The notes under the pieces were generated by a model. It worked only from the letters and a program-made list of their open reading frames with translations, was not told the DNA's origin and ran no database searches. This document shows positions 14,764-22,772 of a stretch of DNA of 64,000 bases, in pieces. Position 1 is the first letter of the stretch. Each line of letters starts with the position of its first letter. This DNA is from Lachnospiraceae bacterium (GTDB lineage: Bacteria > Bacillota > Clostridia > Lachnospirales > Lachnospiraceae), in assembly GCA_031272985.1 (NCBI GenBank), contig JAISSU010000027.1:1-64000 (forward strand), given 5' to 3'. The translations under genes were made by a program, and so were the position numbers.

Positions 14764-16131
14764 ATGGAAGCTAAGGAATATGTATTGGATTTAATCTCTA
14801 AAGCAAGGATAGCACAGCAGGAGTTTGAGACCTTTTCGCAGGAGAAGGTGGATGAGGCGGTGCGCGCCATAGGAAAGGCAATCTATGACGAGGGTGATAT
14901 GCTCGCGAAAATGGCGGTCGAGGAGACCAGAATGGGTCTTTATGAAGACAAAATCATGAAGAATAAAGGTAAATCCAAGGCTGTCTGGAATAAATTAAAA
15001 GGTGTTAAATCAAGAGGAATTATTCGTTATATTGAGGAAGAAGGTCTCGTGGAAGTCGCAAAGCCAATCGGTGTAATAGGAGCCGTCACCCCTACGACTA
15101 ATCCGACCATGACCCCTATGCAAAACGCTATGATAGCTTTAAAGGGAGCTAATGCCATTATTGTCTGCCCCCATCCCAGAGCAAAAAAGACCGGCGAAAA
15201 GTCCGTTGAAATAATGCGCGATGCTTTGGAAAAGGTCGGGGCGCCAAAGGATTTGATTCAAATAGTGCCGGAGCCTTCGGTAGAGGTTTCAGGGCTCGTT
15301 ATGCAGCTTTGTGACGCCTGTGTTTCCACTGGTGGTCCCGGAATGGTAAAAGCAGCATATTCCTCCGGGAAACCGGCATTCGGCGTGGGTGCCGGAAATG
15401 TTCAATGCATCGTGGATGACGATGCGGATTTAAAGGTAGTTATTCCTAAGGTTGTGCGCGGACGCACTTATGACAATGGAATACTATGCACCTGCGAACA
15501 AAGCGTCCATATCCCCGAAGAAAAGTATGACGAGGCGGTTAAAATGCTTATCGACGCGGGCGCATATTATTTTGATAAGTCGGATGAGCTGAATGCTTTA
15601 AGAAATACAATGTTCCCCGACGGGAAATTAATCAATAAGGACGTAGTGGGCGCTTCACCGCAGACGATAGCGAAAATGGCGGGGATAACAGTGCCTGACA
15701 GCATAAAATTCCTTTTAGCTCCCGTAAAGGCAGCGGGTGTGGGCGAGCCTTTAGCCAGAGAAAAGCTTTGCCCGGTTCTGGCTATTTATTCATACAAAAC
15801 ATGGGAGGAAGCCGTCGCCAATGCCGTTACGAATCTTAATATGGAGGGTGCCGGGCACTCGGCAGTACTCCACTCTTCTAATAAAGAACACATTGAATAC
15901 GCAGCCGAATTACTGCCGGTATCACGTGTGGGCATTAATATGATTGGTTCCTCAGGCTTAGGTGGGGGATTTGATAATGGATTAAATCCGACAGCCACTT
16001 TAGGCTGCGGTTCCTGGGGGAATAATTCCATAAGCGAGAATCTCTGGTGGCATCACCTTGTAAATATTCAAAAGGTCGCCTACCTTATGCCGGAAAAGAA
16101 AATTCCGACAGATGAAGAAATCTGGGGGTAG
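14764..16131 (+). CDS. CoA-acylating aldehyde dehydrogenase (SucD/AdhE-N type)
   Basis: 455 residues. Oxidises an aldehyde with NAD(P)+ and CoA to acyl-CoA, or the reverse. The region VIGAVTPTTNPTMTPMQNA, the nucleotide motif PAFGVGAGN (about residue 205) and the catalytic Cys context NGILCTCEQSV (about residue 242) match the acylating class (AdhE N-terminal domain, PduP, CoA-linked succinate semialdehyde dehydrogenase). The end LGCGSWGNNSISEN and EIWG is closest to the SucD-like group. GGAGGG precedes the ATG. It is 6 nt from ptb and in line with buk, so the acyl-CoA made here could be cashed in for ATP. The true substrate chain length is not visible. Confidence 0.88.
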   Translation: MEAKEYVLDLISKARIAQQEFETFSQEKVDEAVRAIGKAIYDEGDMLAKMAVEETRMGLYEDKIMKNKGKSKAVWNKLKGVKSRGIIRYIEEEGLVEVAKPIGVIGAVTPTTNPTMTPMQNAMIALKGANAIIVCPHPRAKKTGEKSVEIMRDALEKVGAPKDLIQIVPEPSVEVSGLVMQLCDACVSTGGPGMVKAAYSSGKPAFGVGAGNVQCIVDDDADLKVVIPKVVRGRTYDNGILCTCEQSVHIPEEKYDEAVKMLIDAGAYYFDKSDELNALRNTMFPDGKLINKDVVGASPQTIAKMAGITVPDSIKFLLAPVKAAGVGEPLAREKLCPVLAIYSYKTWEEAVANAVTNLNMEGAGHSAVLHSSNKEHIEYAAELLPVSRVGINMIGSSGLGGGFDNGLNPTATLGCGSWGNNSISENLWWHHLVNIQKVAYLMPEKKIPTDEEIWG

Positions 16132-16137
16132 GCATAA

Positions 16138-17046
16138 ATGATAACAAATTTTAAAGAATTGCTTGACAAGGTCCGCTCTGGGAAGCTTTCTAAAATATCC
16201 GTCGCGGCGGCTCAGGATAGTGACGTACTTTCGTCTGTTTCGATGGCTTATAAAGAAGGCATAATAAGCGGTGCGATTTTGGTTGGAGATAAAGAAGAAA
16301 TCGAAAAGATTGCGTCCGAAAAAGGTCTTGATTTAAGTCCGTTTGTTATTGAAGACATTAAAGATAAAGAAGATGCCTGTAAGAAGGCAGTCTCTTTGGT
16401 GCGCGAAGGGAAAGCGGATCTCCCCATGAAGGGTTTTGTGGATACTCCGGTGATTTTGAAAGCACTTCTTGATAAGGAAAACGGACTTCGTACCGGAAAG
16501 CTCATATGCCATGTCGGAGTATTGGAGGTCGCGGGTTTTGACAGATTATTTATCCTAAGCGACAGTGCAATGGCGATAGCTCCCGATTTGCAGCAAAAAG
16601 CCGATATTATCAGGAGTGCTGCCGCGGTAGGGCACGCGCTTGATATCGAATTGCCGAAGGTGGCGGTGCTTTGTGCTGTCGAAAAGGTAAATCCCAAGAT
16701 GCCTGCTACTGTAGATGCCGATGAGCTTGCGAAAATGAACGAGCGCGGAGAAATAGAAGGGTGCATAGTTGCGGGACCATTAGCCCTTGACAATGCCGTT
16801 TCCGAAGAGGCCGCGAAGCATAAAGGGATACTAAGTCCCGTCGCGGGCAAAGCTGATGTACTGATTGTCCCTGACATTGAGGCAGGCAATATTTTGAATA
16901 AAGGAATGGAATATTTTGCTAAATGCGAAAAAGCGGGCGTCATCATGGGGGCGGCTAAGCCTTTGATTTTAACGTCACGAGCGAGTTCGGATAAATCAAA
17001 GATGCACTCAATTGCGCTTGCGGCACTCGTTTCGCAGGAAGCATAA
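16138..17046 (+). CDS. ptb: Phosphate butyryltransferase
   Basis: Converts butyryl-CoA (or another short acyl-CoA) plus phosphate to acyl-phosphate. 302 residues, the usual length. Family signatures are DSDVLSSV with GIISGAILVGD near the N-terminus, LPMKGFVDTPVILKALL (about residue 97), DSAMAIAPDLQQKADII (about 141) and VPDIEAGNILNKGMEYFA (about 243). The start follows the aldehyde dehydrogenase stop by 6 nt. The direct partner buk follows after 36 nt. Phosphate acetyltransferase is a related possibility, but the linked butyrate kinase favours ptb. Confidence 0.92.
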   Translation: MITNFKELLDKVRSGKLSKISVAAAQDSDVLSSVSMAYKEGIISGAILVGDKEEIEKIASEKGLDLSPFVIEDIKDKEDACKKAVSLVREGKADLPMKGFVDTPVILKALLDKENGLRTGKLICHVGVLEVAGFDRLFILSDSAMAIAPDLQQKADIIRSAAAVGHALDIELPKVAVLCAVEKVNPKMPATVDADELAKMNERGEIEGCIVAGPLALDNAVSEEAAKHKGILSPVAGKADVLIVPDIEAGNILNKGMEYFAKCEKAGVIMGAAKPLILTSRASSDKSKMHSIALAALVSQEA

Positions 17047-17082
17047 AGCATTAATTCAAGAGAATTTGGAGGGTCGGATTTC

Positions 17083-18168
17083 ATGTATAAATTCTTTATT
17101 ATTAACCCCGGTTCCACGTCAACGAAAATATCAATATTTGAGGACGATAAAGAAGTAAAGAGCACGAGTATCAGCCATCCTGCGCAGGTGATTCATCAGT
17201 TTGATACGATTTATGACCAATTGGGATTTCGTCTGGAATTGCTTCATGAGAAAATAAAAGAATTTGAGCTGGATCTAAGCACATTTTCTGCGATAATTGC
17301 CCGCGGCGGGAATATGAAACCTGTGGTAGGCGGGACATATGAGGTAAATGCCGAGATGCTCGAGGACTTAAAAATCGGCGTAATGGGACAGCATGCCTCT
17401 AATTTAGGGGGGCTATTGGCTGACGCAATCGCAAAAGAGGTGGGATTAAAAGCCTATGTCGTAGACCCTGTGATCGTGGATGAATTCGAGCCATTTGCGC
17501 GGATTTCCGGCACCCCTCTTATAAAACGTAAATCAAAGGATCATCCTTTGAATTGTAAAGCCGTAGGGCGTGCCGCCGCGGCGGACTTAGGCGGTACATA
17601 CTCCGATTATAATTTCATTGTCGTACATATGGGCGGCGGGATCTCTGTTAGCATCCATAAAAAAGGACGTATGATAGATGTAAATAATTGCCTCGACGGA
17701 GACGGACCTATGTCGCCTGAACGAAGCGGCGGGCTGCCATTTGGTTCGGTCATGGATCTATGCTATTCGGGAGAATATACAAAAAAGGAATTGCGTAAGC
17801 ACTTCGTTGGTCAGGGTGGACTCGTTGGGTATCTGGGGACGAATGATGCCCGCGAGGTCGTAAAACGAATAGAAAGCGGCGATAAAGAAGCCGAATTCAT
17901 ATACGGCGCAATGGCATACCAGATAAGTAAAGAAATCGGCGCCGGCGCTACGGTCCTAAAGGGCGAGGTGGACGCGATTCTCTTAACCGGCGGACTCGCT
18001 TATGACGAACTCCTAACCGGCTGGATTAAAGAACGTGTCGGGTTCATAGCCCCTGTAAAGAAATACCCCGGTGAGCACGAAATGAAAGCACTCGCTCAGG
18101 GCGTAATGCGAGTACTAAGCGGCGCGGAAGAGGCGAAAAAATATCCGAATGAAACGCAGATAGGGTAG
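17083..18168 (+). CDS. buk: Butyrate kinase
   Basis: Transfers phosphate from acyl-phosphate to ADP, giving ATP and a short-chain fatty acid. 361 residues of the acetokinase/ASKHA fold. Motifs: INPGSTSTKISIF at the N-terminus (phosphate 1 loop), VHMGGGISVSIHKKGRM (about residue 183), DGDGPMSPERSGGLP (about 205) and ILLTGGLAY (about 303). TTTGGAGGG precedes the ATG. Together with the two upstream genes it forms a complete aldehyde to acyl-CoA to acyl-phosphate to acid path. A branched-chain fatty acid kinase role (isobutyrate, isovalerate) is possible. Confidence 0.93.
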   Translation: MYKFFIINPGSTSTKISIFEDDKEVKSTSISHPAQVIHQFDTIYDQLGFRLELLHEKIKEFELDLSTFSAIIARGGNMKPVVGGTYEVNAEMLEDLKIGVMGQHASNLGGLLADAIAKEVGLKAYVVDPVIVDEFEPFARISGTPLIKRKSKDHPLNCKAVGRAAAADLGGTYSDYNFIVVHMGGGISVSIHKKGRMIDVNNCLDGDGPMSPERSGGLPFGSVMDLCYSGEYTKKELRKHFVGQGGLVGYLGTNDAREVVKRIESGDKEAEFIYGAMAYQISKEIGAGATVLKGEVDAILLTGGLAYDELLTGWIKERVGFIAPVKKYPGEHEMKALAQGVMRVLSGAEEAKKYPNETQIG

Positions 18169-18212
18169 GAAGACAAAATCCTTCAATAGGTTTATAAACA
18201 ATAATAATACAA

Positions 18213-18262
18213 TTTACTTTGGCGGTAAGTATCAATAATATAAGACTTACCGCCAAAGTAAA
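18213..18262 (+). repeat. Perfect 18-bp inverted repeat upstream of an ATPase remnant
   Basis: TTTACTTTGGCGGTAAGT (18213-18230) and its exact complement (18245-18262) enclose a 14-nt loop. There is no T tract; the ribosome binding site of the remnant gene (GAGAGGTG) follows within 4 nt of the 3' arm. Confidence 0.85.
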
Positions 18263-18275
18263 GCGAGAGGTGACT

Positions 18276-18484
18276 ATGGAAATTATAGGACGAAAACGGG
18301 AAATTGATATATAGATAAAACATACCATGAAAAGCTCTGCGAACGACAGGAGATTTTTGTGCGGGAAACAAAGACAAAGAAGGCGACGCAGACCACATTA
18401 ATCACTGTTTCCGGATTAAAGCGAAACGCATATAGCACTTCAATTACGAGTGAAGTGACATTAGAGGATTTATTTGAATCATGA
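18276..18484 (+). pseudogene. Remnant of an archaeal-type ATP-binding protein gene (internal deletion)
   Basis: The start reads MEIIGRKREIDI and then hits a stop. This is the canonical N-terminus of the archaeal-ATPase/DUF234-type ATP-binding proteins, in which the region before the Walker A motif begins EIIGRKRE. A few bases on, in another frame, comes the C-terminus of the same family: YHEKLCERQEIFVRETKTKK, TLITVSGLKRNAY, SEVTLEDLFES, stop at 18482-18484. About 400 codons between them, ATPase site included, are missing, so the gene has collapsed by deletion. The ribosome binding site GAGAGGTG is intact. The fragment is about 210 bp. Confidence 0.8.
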
Positions 18485-18513
18485 ATAAGCAGCCGACGAT
18501 GAATGTTGTCCCG

Positions 18514-19923
18514 TTAATGCTTTTTGGTAGCTACCAGCCCCGTCATGCATATTACAAATGATATCGCGATTCCGATGAATAATCCGTCAAATGGGATCGC
18601 GTTTTTTAGTGCGGGTACTATCCCGATTATGAGGACGACTATCGGGCTTATTACGATTGAGGCTATGATAAATTTCTTATCTACCTTTCCTTTGGCAAAT
18701 AGTGCCATTAATAGCGGTATCAGCATTACCGCGCCGCGCAGTCCCATGGACATATAGGCGAAGTTTTGGATTGCTTCTTTTCCGAGCAAGGCTGCAAGTA
18801 CCACGGCTACTGAGAGTACTATTATTATTAAGAACCGTGAGATTAATAAGTCTTTTTTCGTATCGGCAGGTTTCTTTGAGAGCTTTTTAATAATGTCGTT
18901 ATTGATTATTGTGCTGATTCCGAGTGCTAATCCCGCGCCTGTGCCTACGGCCGCAAATATTAGTGTCGCGAGCATAACGCCCCCTAAGAATGAGGGAACA
19001 TGATTCGCAATGAATTCGGTCATAGCGGTTAGCGCCATTTTCGCTGAATCAAAGCCTTCGGGGATAGGCTGAGTGCGCATATAAAGTCCTACGAGTATTC
19101 CGCAAATCCCTACGGGGGGTATCATTATTGCGCTAATCAGAGCACCGGCTCTGGCGGTTTGGTCGGATTTTCCCGCCATTAAGGCCTGCCCGTAGGTCTG
19201 GGTCGTGATCACCCCGAATATGAGGGAAAGTGCCGCCCCCACATCCGTGCCATAGCCTCTGGCAAATAGCCCGGTATGCATATCTATTTTAGATATATCA
19301 GCTAAAAGAGGACTTAGTCCGCCGGTTATAAAGAGTATTGAAATTGCGCAAAATACGACGGTAAAATAAAGAAGTATGAGCTTTAGTACCCCTACCATGC
19401 CCGCGCCCTTTATACCACCTAAGACCACATAGGCGACCATCAATAGGGCAGAAATAATAAGAGCAGGAATCGTCCCGAGAAACGGAGCAATTACAAAAAT
19501 AGCCGCTACTCCCGAGAGTAGCTGTGACAATATATTAATAAAAATTCCAATCGAAGATAATACCGAAGCGAGCATCCCGGAGGTCTTTCCGTATTCTTTT
19601 GAGACCATGCCGACGAGCGTCGCGGTATTAGCGTTTCTGAAAGGCTTTACAAAACCAATTGCCAAAATGAGGCAGCCTATCCCGCCGCCTAAGGTAAACC
19701 ACCAGGCTGACATCCCGTAATTATACGCGAGCTGTGCGGTGCCAACGGTAGATGTCCCGCCTACGAGTGTGCCCATAATGGTGCCCGCCACTATGAGAGC
19801 CCCTGTCTTTCCGCCGCCGGATTCGAAATCAGCAGCTGTTTTGACACGCGTACCCGCATAAATGCTTAAGCCCACGAAAACCGCAAGGGTAATTATAATA
19901 CCGAGAATTTGAAAAGTATTCAT
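18514..19923 (-). CDS. Sodium:solute symporter family transporter
   Basis: 469 residues with about 13 hydrophobic segments. The region GTIMGTLVGGTSTVGTAQLA (about residues 45-64) and YGMSAWWFTLGGGIGCL match the SSS (SLC5) family core; Na+-driven import across the cytoplasmic membrane is expected. The substrate cannot be told from sequence: the pantothenate/proline/sialic acid-specific motifs are not obvious. The ATG at 19923 is preferred because the minus-strand promoter (19969-19997) would start transcription at or just inside the alternative GTG at 19959. The ribosome binding site of the chosen start is weak. Confidence 0.82.
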   Translation of the reverse strand: MNTFQILGIIITLAVFVGLSIYAGTRVKTAADFESGGGKTGALIVAGTIMGTLVGGTSTVGTAQLAYNYGMSAWWFTLGGGIGCLILAIGFVKPFRNANTATLVGMVSKEYGKTSGMLASVLSSIGIFINILSQLLSGVAAIFVIAPFLGTIPALIISALLMVAYVVLGGIKGAGMVGVLKLILLYFTVVFCAISILFITGGLSPLLADISKIDMHTGLFARGYGTDVGAALSLIFGVITTQTYGQALMAGKSDQTARAGALISAIMIPPVGICGILVGLYMRTQPIPEGFDSAKMALTAMTEFIANHVPSFLGGVMLATLIFAAVGTGAGLALGISTIINNDIIKKLSKKPADTKKDLLISRFLIIIVLSVAVVLAALLGKEAIQNFAYMSMGLRGAVMLIPLLMALFAKGKVDKKFIIASIVISPIVVLIIGIVPALKNAIPFDGLFIGIAISFVICMTGLVATKKH

Positions 19924-19968
19924 TGGAGGTGAAACCAGCTTTCTTTGAGTATTTTGCACACGAAAAAT

Positions 19969-19997
19969 ATTATACTCTTAAATTCTTTTTGTTACAA
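19969..19997 (-). promoter_or_regulatory. Promoter of the solute symporter gene
   Basis: Minus strand TTGTAA (19992-19997), a 17-nt spacer and a perfect TATAAT (19969-19974). Confidence 0.7.
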
Positions 19998-20091
19998 CGT
20001 GAAAATATTAGTTTTATTACACCAACTTTGCAAATTGTGTTATAATTATACAAACGGTTTTAACATTAATATTTTTCGGGAGGGGTCTGTC

Positions 20092-20553
20092 ATGGCGCAA
20101 ATACTCATAGCTTATTTTTCGCATTCGGGAACTACAAAGAGAATCGCGCAATTTCTGCACGAAAAAGTCGGTGGAGACATTTACGAAATCCGCCCTTTAG
20201 AGCCATACCCCGAGGAATATAGTATAGTCATTAAGCAGGTCAAAAAAGAACGTCTCGAAGGCTTTCGCCCAGCGCTTTTGGGAGAGCTCCCCGATATTTC
20301 CGCTTATGATAGAATATTCATTGGTTCTCCGAACTGGTGGGGAACGGTTGCTCCTCCTGTAGCTACGTTTTTGGAGAGCCTTGATTTTACGGGAAAGACT
20401 ATTCTGCCTTTTGTCACGCACGGCGGCGGCAGAATCGGCACGAGCTTTGGGGATATAAAAGAAATTTGCCCTAAAGCAAAGGTGCTGGAGACTCTTGACG
20501 GGAATCAAGGTGATAATATCGAGGATTGGCTTTCAAGAGTCGATATGCTTTAA
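20092..20553 (+). CDS. Flavodoxin-like protein
   Basis: 153 residues. The FMN phosphate loop is YFSHSGTTKRIA (residues 8-19), and the isoalloxazine-contact region is GSPNWWGTVAPPVATFLES (about 78-96), as in the flavodoxin_4 group of Clostridia. It carries electrons in the cytosol, replacing ferredoxin in iron limitation, or acts as a small flavin reductase. GGGAGGGG lies 6 nt before the ATG at 20092, so the longer upstream frame is not used. No redox partner gene is adjacent. Confidence 0.88.
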   Translation: MAQILIAYFSHSGTTKRIAQFLHEKVGGDIYEIRPLEPYPEEYSIVIKQVKKERLEGFRPALLGELPDISAYDRIFIGSPNWWGTVAPPVATFLESLDFTGKTILPFVTHGGGRIGTSFGDIKEICPKAKVLETLDGNQGDNIEDWLSRVDML

Positions 20554-20565
20554 GGCAACTGTAAC

Positions 20566-21435
20566 TTACATTGAATATTTTTCGGCTTTTCCGTCAGCGT
20601 GGAAGAGCCTTATTTTATGCCTGATTACTTCTTTCATTACATCTATCGACTGTGGATACAACGCAAAAGGCTCCCTGACTTTTGAATCAGCCGCCAGTAT
20701 TGTTCTTAAGTGTTGATACAGAGCATCCTTAGTATCTGAAGATATATTGATTTTATTGATTCCCAAGTTAACGCTTTCCTCAATTTCACTGTCCGGATTT
20801 CCCGAGCCGCCGTGCAGGACGAGCGGCACCGTCGCTACCTTTTTAATCTCTTTAAGGAGGTCAAGTTTTAATTTTGGCACAAATCCCTTAGGATATAGCC
20901 CGTGAGCGGTGCCTATGGCAATCGCGAGACAGTCCACGCCTGTTTCTCCCACGAATTTCACGACATCTTCAGGCTTTGTATAAATAATATCATCGGTTCC
21001 GCCTTCTGTATCTGCGTCGGTCGTTCCTATTGTCCCGAGTTCGCCCTCTACCGAAATATTAAGCGGGTGACAAATATCGGCTACTTTTTTTGTGATTGCG
21101 GCGTTTTCATTGAAACTCTTATGCGAGGCGTCAATCATCACTGAAGTAAAGCCTGTGCGAATTGCCCTGTATATATTCTCAATTGTTTCGCCGTGGTCTA
21201 AATGAATGACCGCAGGAATCGAGGCGGTATTTGCGGCAGCTTTTACGCTCTCCATAAAGAAATCTCCCTGAAATTCAAGCTCCAAAGGATGTATTGCAAA
21301 AATGACAGGTGCGCGAAGCTCTTGGGAGCATTCCAGCACTGCTTTTAATATCTGTCCCGTTCCTATATTAAACGCGGGTACCGCGAAATTTTCCCTGTTG
21401 GCGACGTTAAGCAGTTCTTTCATATTCAATAACAT
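20566..21435 (-). CDS. Class II ketose-bisphosphate aldolase
   Basis: 289 residues. Cleaves a ketose 1,6- (or related) bisphosphate to dihydroxyacetone phosphate and an aldehyde phosphate, using Zn2+. Zn ligands and substrate motifs are visible: HLDHGET (about residue 82), GTAHGLYP (about 178), LHGGSGNP (about 209) and NISSDTKDA (about 232). The group includes fructose-bisphosphate aldolase, tagatose-bisphosphate aldolase GatY/KbaY and IolJ. CGGAGG precedes the ATG at 21435. As the last gene of the minus-strand sugar locus it would finish the path that begins with the ABC importer and the two kinases. It is separated from the importer genes by about 190 bp with a hairpin. Confidence 0.88.
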   Translation of the reverse strand: MLLNMKELLNVANRENFAVPAFNIGTGQILKAVLECSQELRAPVIFAIHPLELEFQGDFFMESVKAAANTASIPAVIHLDHGETIENIYRAIRTGFTSVMIDASHKSFNENAAITKKVADICHPLNISVEGELGTIGTTDADTEGGTDDIIYTKPEDVVKFVGETGVDCLAIAIGTAHGLYPKGFVPKLKLDLLKEIKKVATVPLVLHGGSGNPDSEIEESVNLGINKINISSDTKDALYQHLRTILAADSKVREPFALYPQSIDVMKEVIRHKIRLFHADGKAEKYSM

Positions 21436-21553
21436 TATTTGTTTCCTCCGAATTTTCATTAAAATAAATTACAAGTCATTTATTAAAAGTCCATGTGATG
21501 TAATATCACTTTATGACGACTTTGTCAAATTATACATAAAAAAGCATAATTGT

Positions 21554-21580
21554 GCAGGGGAACGTTTTATGTCCCCCTGC
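21554..21580 (-). repeat. Hairpin between the sugar-binding protein and aldolase genes
   Basis: GCAGGGG (21554-21560) and CCCCTGC (21574-21580) around a 13-nt loop. On the minus strand a T-rich stretch follows only after about 10 nt, so it could be a weak terminator or RNA-processing site that lowers aldolase expression. The sequence resembles a palindromic short repeat seen across Clostridia. Confidence 0.5.
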
Positions 21581-21627
21581 GATTAAGAGATGCTTATTCG
21601 GAAAGGCCATCTGCTGGTGAATTGACC

Positions 21628-22671
21628 TTATTCCCCTGTGTAATACTGGTCAACATTGTCTTTCGTTACAAGAACGAAGGGAACGTCGATATTCTTCTCA
21701 TAGGATTCGCCCGTTGCAATCGCTTTTACCACGCCGATTCCTGCTTCAATCTGACCTACGCCGTCCTGAAGAACCGTCGCCAACATCTTTCCGTCTTTGA
21801 CCAGAGAAAGCGGATAATTATTTCCGTCAACGCCAACGCAGACGATGTCCGAACGTCCCGCCGCATTAACAACATCCTGAGCGCCTGATGACATATCGTC
21901 GTTATCGCAAATTATCGCAACCAAATCCTTGCCATATTTCGAAAGCGCATCCTGAGCGATGTTCTGTGCTTCGGAAGAATTCCAGTTTCCTGTCATTTCT
22001 TCGACTTTCTCAAATTCGGGATGATCCTTCATGATTTGCTCAATGCCTTCGCCTCTTTGAATCTGAGCCGAATTTCCGAGAACGCCCTGAATATGGACAT
22101 ATTTGCCGCCATCGGGGACATTGTCGACTACGTGCTGTGCCAATAAAGTTCCCGCATAGACATCGTCCGAACCACTGTATGCTACAGCTAATTCGTCGGT
22201 ATTATTGGTCTTTGAGTTAACAACGACTACAGCGATCCCATTCTCGGCTAACGTGGCGACAGCCGGGGCACTTCCTTCTGCTTCCGCCGGAAGGATAATA
22301 ACGGCGTCACAACCTTTTGTTACGCAGTCGTCCGCGAGATTGATTTGAACACCCGGGTCAGTCTGACCATCTAAGATTCCTGTCCAGTCATCAATCGTTC
22401 CATCGGCTTTTAAGCCGTCTAATACCTCGATAGCTCTCGCATTAATTGGTCCGTGGAAGGTGTCGGTGGTATTCTTTGAAATATATCCGACAATAAATTT
22501 TCCGTCTCCGTTTACGTCGCCTACTCTTTCGCTTGAAGTTTCCGTCGTATCTGCGGTAGTTTCAGTCCCTGTGTCTGCCTCGTCAGCAGGGGTTTCTTCC
22601 TTTGGTGCACTACATGCCATAAGACCAAAAACCATTACGCCCGCCAAAAGAATTGCCAGTAACTTTTTCAT
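21628..22671 (-). CDS. Sugar ABC transporter substrate-binding lipoprotein
   Basis: 347 residues. The signal MKKLLAILLAGVMVFG ends in the lipobox LMAC (Cys about residue 20). An acidic Thr/Glu linker follows. The mature domain is a RbsB-type periplasmic binding fold (Peripla_BP_4): VGYISKNTTDTFHGPINARA, GCDAVIILPAEAEGSAPAV, ICDNDDMSSGAQDVV, CVGVDGNNYPL. It delivers a monosaccharide to the permease encoded next to it. CAGGAGG lies before the ATG. It follows the permease gene, an order unusual for ribose-type operons, in which the binding protein is usually flanked differently. Confidence 0.93.
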   Translation of the reverse strand: MKKLLAILLAGVMVFGLMACSAPKEETPADEADTGTETTADTTETSSERVGDVNGDGKFIVGYISKNTTDTFHGPINARAIEVLDGLKADGTIDDWTGILDGQTDPGVQINLADDCVTKGCDAVIILPAEAEGSAPAVATLAENGIAVVVVNSKTNNTDELAVAYSGSDDVYAGTLLAQHVVDNVPDGGKYVHIQGVLGNSAQIQRGEGIEQIMKDHPEFEKVEEMTGNWNSSEAQNIAQDALSKYGKDLVAIICDNDDMSSGAQDVVNAAGRSDIVCVGVDGNNYPLSLVKDGKMLATVLQDGVGQIEAGIGVVKAIATGESYEKNIDVPFVLVTKDNVDQYYTGE

Positions 22672-22772
22672 GCTCTTACCTCCTGATAATAATTCGTTTA
22701 CAAGTTCCTATGTAAAGCCTATTAAGACGCAAGCGCTTACGCCTATTCGGCAATACAAACTACTTTGGTTCT

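Noticed and set aside
16248..17165. 305-codon minus-strand frame opposite ptb
   Set aside because: It lies antisense to the conserved ptb gene and has no start signal; a codon-bias shadow.
18213..18262. Simple terminator for buk
   Set aside because: No T tract on either strand, and the ribosome binding site of the next (decayed) gene follows at once.
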